Source of the DNA: Dasypus novemcinctus
Taxonomy: Eukaryota > Chordata > Mammalia > Cingulata > Dasypodidae
Assembly (NCBI RefSeq): GCF_030445035.2
Contig: NC_080678.1
Location: forward strand, 116,255,947-116,319,946
DNA: 64,000 nucleotides
Reading direction: 5' to 3'
The stretch's first letter is position 1. The number at the start of each line of letters is the position of its first letter. The notes beneath the pieces were generated by a model that was not told the origin of the DNA, made no database searches, and saw nothing but the letters and a program-made list of their open reading frames with translations. Shown here piece after piece: positions 58,783 through 64,000 of this stretch. Made by a program: the position numbers and the translations under genes.

Positions 58783-61356
58783 CTGGAAAGACACAAGCAA
58801 AACCCCTACCCTGGGCAAGGAGGGGGGCAGGCCCTGACCAGATGTTAGTCTTGGGGTCTTTCCACTGAACAAGGGGGGCCTGTGTGGGCCGGTAGGACGG
58901 GCCCCAATGAGCATGTACTGGGGAAAGGCCATCCTCATCAAAGCAGAGGAGGTTGTGGTGGATTAACGCAGAGGTGACAATTTCTCCAGGTGTGTGGCGG
59001 GGATGGTTGCTCCTTTCCTTTTGAATAAGATGCTTGAGGAAGAGATGAGTGTGTTCAACCATGCCTTGACCTTGGGGGTTGAACAGAATTCCAAAGTGAT
59101 GAGTGATGTTGTATAGTCTCAGGAACGCGGCGAAGGAAGCGCTGCGATATGCTGGTCCATTGTCGGTTTTCAGGTCCCATGGGACTCCCATGAAGAGGAT
59201 GGCTTGTCTGAGGGCCTGAATGCAGTGCTTGGCTGTTTCTCCTGGGAGGGGAACGGCATAGCACAGGTGGGAGAAGGTGTCGATGGCCACATGGAGATAC
59301 TTGAGCCTGCCAAACTGGGGCACGTGGGTGACGTCCATTTGCCATCAGGCATTGGGGCGTAGCCCACGTGGATTAACTCCTTGCGGCTGTAGTGGCCCAA
59401 GGGGCAGAAGGGGTGCACAGGTTTGGCAGCATCTGACCATGTGCTTGCAGGCCTGGATGGAAAGTTCCGGGAACAACTTGTGAAGGCTCCTGGCAGAGAA
59501 GTGAAATCGAGAGTGGAGTAGCTTGGCTTGGTTGAGGAGGTCGCCAGGTGGAGGGGCGGGCGGTCGGCCTCCCGAGCACTCTACTGAGGCTGGGAGGGCT
59601 TGGACGGCTTGATCGGTGAGGTTATTGCCGGCGGCGATAGGTCCAGGAAGGCCAGAATGGCTCCTCACATGGGCGATGTACCAGGGCACCGTGCGGTTTT
59701 CCAAGAGACTCTGGAGAGTTAGGAGTGCTTGGTCGATAGGCCTTTTGGCAGGAAAAAACGTGGCGAAAGCCAAGACTTGGCAGACTTGCAAGGTGTACAG
59801 GCTTTCGGTGAAGATGTTGAGGGGTCTGTCGGGACAGGCGCGGAGAGCTAGGACGACGGCTTGGAGCTCTCCTACCTGGACAGAGTTCACATTGATGTGG
59901 ATGAGCATTTGAGGCTCTGACGTACCAGGCGAGTAGATGACAGCTGCGAACTTGTTCTTGGAGGCGTCAGTGAAGGCGGTGGTGGCATGTGGGTAGGGGC
60001 GGCGAGACGGGAAGGGGTGGTGCGGTGGAGGGATGAAGGATAACTGGGAGATGCCCTGAAGCAGCCGATGGCTGGGATAGTGGTTGTCAAATTTGCCATG
60101 GAAGAGTTCCGCAAGGACTTGCATGTCTGGACTGGACAGAAGCAGCGCAGTGGTTTTCTTGGCATCAAGCGGCCACACAATGGTGTCAGGGGGAGTACCA
60201 TATGTGTGGGTGCATTGCCGGACGAGGTCAATGGCCAAGGAGATCCAGAGGGTGACTTGCAGGCCGATTTTTCTGAGCTTGCTTTTGGTGGTATGGAGCC
60301 AGAGAAGGGGCCCCTTCTGCCAGAGGAGCCCGGTGGGCATACCCGTGGTAGGCAGGATCAGCGCCAAGATGGCTCGGTTGGGGTCGTGACACTGCAGTTG
60401 GCATTCTCACAGGGCATCATTGACAGCTCGGATGGCCTCCTGCACAGCCGAGGTAATAGCGATTTTCTTTGTTACGGCCTGCAGAGGGTCTTGGTCGGTT
60501 TGCAGAAGGGTGAAGAGGGGTTGTAGTTGAGCGGTGGTGATCGGGAGAGCCGAACGGAGCCAATTGATGTGCCCACAGATTTGCTGTAGCTCTGTCAGAG
60601 ATAGCTTCTGCGGAATGGCCAGTTGGGGGGCCGCAGGCGTGATGGTGTTGTGGATGTTGAAGCCTAGAAAGGTGAAGGGGAGCTCCATGCGTACCTTATC
60701 TTGTTGGACTTGTAGGCCAAGGTTGTTGAGATGGCGCAGTAATGCCGTGACGATGGCTTGGAGGCCTCCGGGGGTTTCATGCGCCACGAGAAGGTCGTCC
60801 ATGTAATGAACAATGTATGCAAAGTTCTTTAATGGCTGAATTGCCTTATTGACATAAAGCTGGCAGATGGCCGGGCTGTTTCGCATTCCTTGCGGGAGGA
60901 CTCGCCATTGGTAACGCTCAGCTACTTCTTGGTGATTGGTGCACGGGAGCGTGAAGGCGAATTTTGGACGGTCTTTTGGGTGCAGTGGAATGAAGAAGAA
61001 ACACCCCTTGATGTCGATGGTGGCGGTGCACCAGTGTCTAGGTATAGCCATGGGGTGGGGGCACCCCGTTTGGGGGGAGCCCATTGGGCGGATGTGCTTG
61101 TTGATCTCACGCAGGTCGTGGAGGAGCTGGTACTTGCCTGACTTCTTCTGAATGACGAAGACGGGTGAGTTGTACGGACTGGTGGATGGCTCAATGTGTC
61201 CTGCGTCGAGCTGGTCATAGACAAGAGCTCGGAGAACTAAGAGTTTCTGGGATGAGATGGGCCACTGCTCCACCCAAATGGGCTCCTCGGTATCCCATTC
61301 AAGAGGAGTGGGTGCTGGAGGTGTAATGCGAGCAGTGGCGTATATCATTGGGGGGG
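58595..61356 (-). pseudogene. pol: pol (reverse transcriptase, RNase H, integrase) with two in-frame stops
   Basis: One continuous frame with TGA stops at 60,407-60,409 (after the RT thumb) and 59,345-59,347 (between the integrase zinc domain and core). RT carries the YMDD motif at 60,794-60,805. Motif A reads DIKGCFF: the first catalytic Asp is kept, and Gly replaces the usual second Asp. RNase H has TDAS, GELQ, TESL and TDQA, so the third acidic position is Glu rather than the usual Asp. The integrase has a His-His-Cys-Cys zinc domain (CQTC) and the DD35E triad (D2, D59, E95 counted from 59,338). A C-terminal tryptophan-rich domain follows with a proline-rich tail ending at 58,595. Entry from pro needs a -1 shift near 61,350. 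Not functional as it stands. Confidence 0.92.
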
Positions 61357-61914
61357 AGCCGTGGATAGAATGGCTCCGCAGTTTGAGAGGACATCCTGGC
61401 CCCAGAGGATATTGTTGATGCCGGGCAGGACAAGGGGGTGGAAGATGCCTTGGTGGCCTTCCTTGTCCTTCCAAATAAGATCTTGGCTGGTTTGGAATGA
61501 GGGAGCTGTTTCGGTGGCTCCAATGACGCGGGGGCCAGGGAGCACACCCCAGTTGTGTGCGGCTGTTTCTGGGAAGCAGGATATTTCTGCCCCGGTGTCA
61601 AGGATTCCCTCGAACCATTGGCCTTCAACCTCTAACTCCATTATTGGTTTCTTGGGTCCCAGTGGAACGGTCCACATTACGGCAGGGGGTGGTGGCGTGG
61701 ATGAGTGGCCTCTTGCTGGCGGGGCTGAGGCCTGCCCCCTCTCACGTTTAAAGGCTGCCGTTGGCTGTTGGCGGTGTGGCAGTATGGGCCCAATGGTATC
61801 CTTTGCCGCAGCGGGGACATGGGGTGGGAGGCGCGCGTGGCCTGGTTCCTCCGGTGTCTCGAGGCGTGTTCGTGGATGGTCGTGGTCGGGCAGCATGAGG
61901 GCATTCGCGGGCAA
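61345..61914 (-). CDS. pro: pro, retroviral aspartic protease region
   Basis: The frame is open for 189 codons from 61,914 and would be entered by -1 frameshift at 61,746. The catalytic motif LDTGAEIS is present, preceded by a VEGQWFEG strand and followed by a typical hydrophobic C-terminal part with ILWGQD. The enzyme cleaves Gag and Gag-Pol and acts as a dimer. There is no dUTPase module between the frameshift site and the protease, unlike many betaretroviruses, and no obvious G-patch before the stop at 61,345-61,347. This is the only major proviral frame I see without a stop or shift, but it depends on a broken gag for expression. Confidence 0.85.
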   Translation of the reverse strand: MPANALMLPDHDHPRTRLETPEEPGHARLPPHVPAAAKDTIGPILPHRQQPTAAFKRERGQASAPPARGHSSTPPPPAVMWTVPLGPKKPIMELEVEGQWFEGILDTGAEISCFPETAAHNWGVLPGPRVIGATETAPSFQTSQDLIWKDKEGHQGIFHPLVLPGINNILWGQDVLSNCGAILSTAPPQ

Positions 61915-63367
61915 AATGTCCGGTTTCTCCGCATTTGAAGCAGTTGGAGGAGAGGGACATGGCCGTGGCTATGGCCTGAGCCAGCGCGGTGGCCTGTGGG
62001 TCTATGTGGGAGCAGGCCAGGATCCAGTTGTGTACTCCCCTTTCCTTCATTGGTAGGATGTCTTGTCGGCAGGCATTGGTGGCCCTTCCAGAATGAGTTC
62101 CCGGGCAAGGGCTTGCTGCGCATGCTCGCCAGGGACCTTGCACTTGCAGGCCTCCTGAACCCGGGATACGAAGTCGGCGAAGTCTTCATCTTTTCGTTGG
62201 ACTAGCTTGGCAAGTGGCTCAGGTCTGGTGGCGGAGCAGCTGCAGAAAGCGCGGAAAGCCAGCTCGTGAAGTTGGAGCCAGAACTCGGGGGGGGGGGCGT
62301 TGTGATATTGGGCCAGATTGGCAAATTGGCCCGTGCCTGTGTAAGCATCCGGGGGATGGCGAGCCCCGACACGGGCGTTGTGTGCCACTTGCTTTTCTGC
62401 CTCTGATGTAAAGTGAGCACGCCAGTCGATGAATTGGCCGGGGGTTAGAATGGCCCGAGCAAGGGAAACCCAGTCATACGGAACCGCGAGCTGAGTGCTA
62501 AGCTCCTCAAGCAAATGTTGGGCGTACGGGCTACCGAGGCCGTCCTCTTTAACTGCCTTGTGGAGGTTTTTTATTTTGTCGGCTGTAAAGGGGTACCGAT
62601 CCTGCGGACGGTGCCGCGAGGGGGCGGCATTCAGCGGGTATAAGAGCGGCATCTGATGCGCGGGGGCCTCTGCCCGTGGGGGCCAAGTACCCATGGGCCC
62701 TCTGGCGGATGAGGGATCCGCGGTGGGGGGTGCCCAGGGGGTGGGGAGAGAACGTGGCTCGTCCCAAGATGGCGGCGCCTCACAAGATGGCGGACTGCCC
62801 CAGGGGGTAGGCGGCTTGTAAGATGGCGGCCGCTCCTCTTCCAGTGGGGGCCAAGATGGCACCGTGGCCGGAGGGGGCGGGTATAGGGGGAGGGACTTCC
62901 CTTTATCCTCCCAAGAAGAAGGCGGAAGTTCGCCATCTTGGGGTAGGCGCGTCTGGTTTGGGCGGGCAAGAGTCCAGGGCGTTGTTGAGGCAGCTGGACA
63001 AGGACTCGGTGTTGGAATCACTGTCTGACTGAGACCCCTCTCCCTTGCTCTTACCGCAGGTGCAGTGGAAAGCGACCCAATTGACGGGGGTGCCCTGGAG
63101 GCACGAGCGAATGGCGATGAGCATGGGGAGAAGGCTGGGGGGAAAATGCTTGTTCTCATATTCCATAGCCGCCATGACGCGGTCAATGAGGTTAGTGTAT
63201 GTGTCCGGGTCCCACAGCTGGCAAGTGGAGAGCCAGGGGTTGAAAGGCAGCAAAAGGTCCCAGTACATTTGGAGCTGCTTTACTGAGACATTCATATGAT
63301 TGGTGTCTAAAAGGCTGGCAAGGGCCCTAACCTGAGGCGCCTGGTGGGAGGAAAGACGGCCGCCCAT
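61677..63367 (-). pseudogene. gag: gag, broken by three frame changes
   Basis: Gag would form the virion core. The matrix part starts with an ATG at 63,367 in good context, about 80 bases after the primer binding site, and begins MGGRLS, an N-myristoylation signal. A proline-rich stretch follows with a PPSY (PPxY) late motif at 62,818-62,829. The capsid part carries the major homology region pattern Q...E....F..R...A around residues 330-346 of the frame ending at 62,047. The first zinc knuckle (C-X2-C-X4-H-X4-C) is at 61,901-61,942 and a second starts at 61,819. The frame is lost in three places: between about 62,905 and 62,970 (matrix to capsid), near 62,090 (after capsid), and inside the second knuckle at about 61,780-61,790. 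At the last break the final Cys lies only in the neighbouring frame. No functional Gag can be made from this copy. Confidence 0.9.
61707..61752 (-). promoter_or_regulatory. gag-pro -1 frameshift signal: TTTAAAC plus H-type pseudoknot
   Basis: The heptamer TTTAAAC occupies 61,752 down to 61,746 and is phased as T TTA AAC in the gag frame that ends at 61,677. A -1 slip there leads directly into the protease frame. Six bases later, GGGGC (61,738-61,734) can pair with GCCCC (61,725-61,721). Inside that loop, GGCCTC (61,732-61,727) can pair with GAGGCC (61,712-61,707). Stem 1 has 5 bp and stem 2 has 6 bp, with single-base links and an 8-base loop. The family is known to use such signals; pairing here was worked out by eye. 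Confidence 0.85.
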
Positions 63368-63401
63368 GGCGCCGACGGCGGGGCCTAGCGAAGACGGGGG
63401 T

Positions 63402-63413
63402 CCTTACCTTGCG
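63402..63413 (-). promoter_or_regulatory. Candidate major splice donor of the provirus
   Basis: On the minus strand CGCAAG is followed by GTAAGG, with the exon end at 63,408 and the intron start at 63,407. This is a near-consensus 5' splice site between the primer binding site and the gag ATG, where retroviruses place the donor for subgenomic (env or accessory) mRNAs. Its presence implies an ancestor with spliced messages although env is now gone. Confidence 0.6.
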
Positions 63414-63449
63414 GGCGAGGCGGGTGGGGGTCTGGCCGGGAAGTTGTTG

Positions 63450-63467
63450 CCCCCATGTTGGACGCCA
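63450..63467 (-). other. Primer binding site, tRNA-Lys1,2 type
   Basis: The 18 bases on the minus strand begin TGGCGTCCAAC and lie two bases inside the 5' LTR. They match the tRNA-Lys1,2-type primer binding site used by several betaretroviruses and lentiviruses at about 15 of 18 positions (comparison from memory). Reverse transcription would have been primed here. Confidence 0.8.
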
Positions 63468-63469
63468 AA

Positions 63470-63950
63470 TGTCGCAGTGTGGGCTCGCCTGGAGGGCCGC
63501 TGCAGGGGCAGTGTGGGCTCAGGCAGAGGGCTGCAACACACGGAGGGGCCTTCCGAGAAGGTGCTCCGGGGCCGGCAAGGTGCGGAGGACGCGCGGTGGG
63601 AAGAAGACTACCGAGGAGACCAGGATCTGTGCGCAAGTCTGATTTATTCAGGAAGTACAGCGGTTAATATAGGGCGAAGATGGGGGAGGGGCAGGGGGCA
63701 TGGCCGGGGGCCGGCAGATGGCTGATAGGCTCGTGCAGGAGTGCATCACTGGTTGCGGGCAGAAGACAGGGTAGCCAGGGTTCTCGGCGGCAGCGAGGCG
63801 GGGCTGTCATGGCGCGGCGGTGGCCCTTGGGGGAGAGGCGGGGTTAGGCCACCGAGGGGGAAGCGGGTGCAGCTGGGCAGAGGGGCGGGCAGTACGCCCG
63901 AACCCCAAGCGGAGGGCCTTACCGCCCGTTCCCGCCACCCGGGTCCGACT
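63470..63950 (-). repeat. 5' LTR of the provirus, outer 66 bp missing
   Basis: These 481 bp align base for base with 57,899-58,379. I count about 18 substitutions by eye, mostly C/T or G/A at CpG sites. The U3 outer end present in the 3' LTR (58,380-58,445) is missing, and unrelated sequence begins at 63,951. TATA-like (63,664-63,671) and AATAAA (63,643-63,648) elements are conserved. The inner end stops two bases before the primer binding site, as expected. Confidence 0.92.
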
Positions 63951-64000
63951 GTGAGCCCTGGGATTCAGATCTTAAGTTTGGGGAGAAAAAAAAACTTTTC
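63951..64000. other. Unrelated flank after the truncated 5' LTR
   Basis: At 63,951 the alignment to the 3' LTR stops abruptly. The remaining 50 bases, ending in an A-rich run, match neither the LTR end nor the L1 sequence left of the provirus. This suggests a deletion or rearrangement at this edge, but it is too short to identify. Confidence 0.5.

Larger units (their letters stand above)
57899..63950 (-). mobile_element. Endogenous betaretrovirus-like provirus, env-deleted
   Basis: A proviral structure of about 6.05 kb is visible on the minus strand in the order LTR, primer binding site, gag, pro, pol, polypurine tract, LTR. Class II (betaretrovirus-like) assignment rests on four observations: the primer binding site matches the tRNA-Lys1,2 type, protease lies in a frame of its own between gag and pol, the integrase carries DD35E, and gag has two zinc knuckles. 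No dUTPase domain precedes the protease. Only about 130 bp separate the integrase stop (58,595) from the polypurine tract, so surface and transmembrane Env are absent. Coding capacity is lost: gag has three frame breaks and pol has two TGA stops. The element sits in L1 5'UTR/ORF1 sequence on its left. On its right the LTR is cut short at 63,950 and no L1 continuation follows. Confidence 0.95.

Noticed and set aside
61361-62056. 231-codon + frame
   Set aside because: Antisense of the protease and nucleocapsid region of the provirus.

Overview
The window reads as nuclear DNA of a xenarthran mammal, most likely an armadillo. The evidence is about twenty copies of a tRNA-derived SINE with the armadillo (DAS-type) sequence: a tRNA-like head, a long unique body, and a T-rich or A-rich tail. 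Copies lie in both orientations and many have perfect target-site duplications (TSDs). Around them are mammalian L1, L2, MIR, MER20/MER5-like, Tigger1-like and MaLR-type LTR sequences. I see no intact host protein-coding gene or exon. Most of the open reading frames are SINE, L1 or ERV sequence, or chance frames, so the window is intergenic or deep-intronic.

Layout. 1-9.8 kb: an L1 3' end with a nested SINE, then L2/MIR fossils, one MaLR-like LTR and unique DNA. 9.8-14.7 kb: a stacked L1/HAL1 block on + carrying later insertions (an LTR with a long CT microsatellite, two SINEs, an internally deleted Tigger1-like element, a second MaLR-like LTR). 14.7-36 kb: mostly unique DNA with L2/MIR, a small CpG-rich island at 17.6 kb, two LTRs with target duplications (18.99-19.66 kb and 24.2-25.1 kb), an L1 3'UTR at 29-30 kb and a processed RPL39 copy with an intact frame at 34.65-35.05 kb. 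36.4-40.3 kb: one HAL1-like insertion (L1 5'UTR plus ORF1, no ORF2) with a perfect 12-bp target duplication, carrying three SINEs and a decayed TTC33 retrocopy. 40.3-57.9 kb: a dense mosaic of L1, SINE, L2, MLT1 and hAT-type pieces, including a second ORF1-only L1 derivative with tandem 5'UTR units (46.7-49.7 kb).

57.9-63.95 kb: an endogenous betaretrovirus-like (class II) provirus on the minus strand, inserted into an L1 5' region. It has a 547-bp 3' LTR, a 5' LTR missing the outer 66 bp, a tRNA-Lys-type primer binding site, a splice donor, gag (myristoylation signal, PPxY, major homology region, zinc knuckles), protease, and pol (RT YMDD, RNase H, integrase DD35E). gag is broken by three frame changes and pol by two in-frame TGA stops. 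Almost all of env is missing: only a candidate leader survives, overlapping the integrase end and running straight into the polypurine tract. The gag-pro frameshift signal (TTTAAAC plus a foldable H-type pseudoknot) still sits in the correct frame.

The strongest points for follow-up are the preserved frameshift signal in a decayed provirus, the env-leader relic, the two ORF1-only L1 derivatives (one carrying a TTC33 retrocopy) and the intact RPL39 retro-frame. Repeat family names come from recognition by eye, not from a database search.
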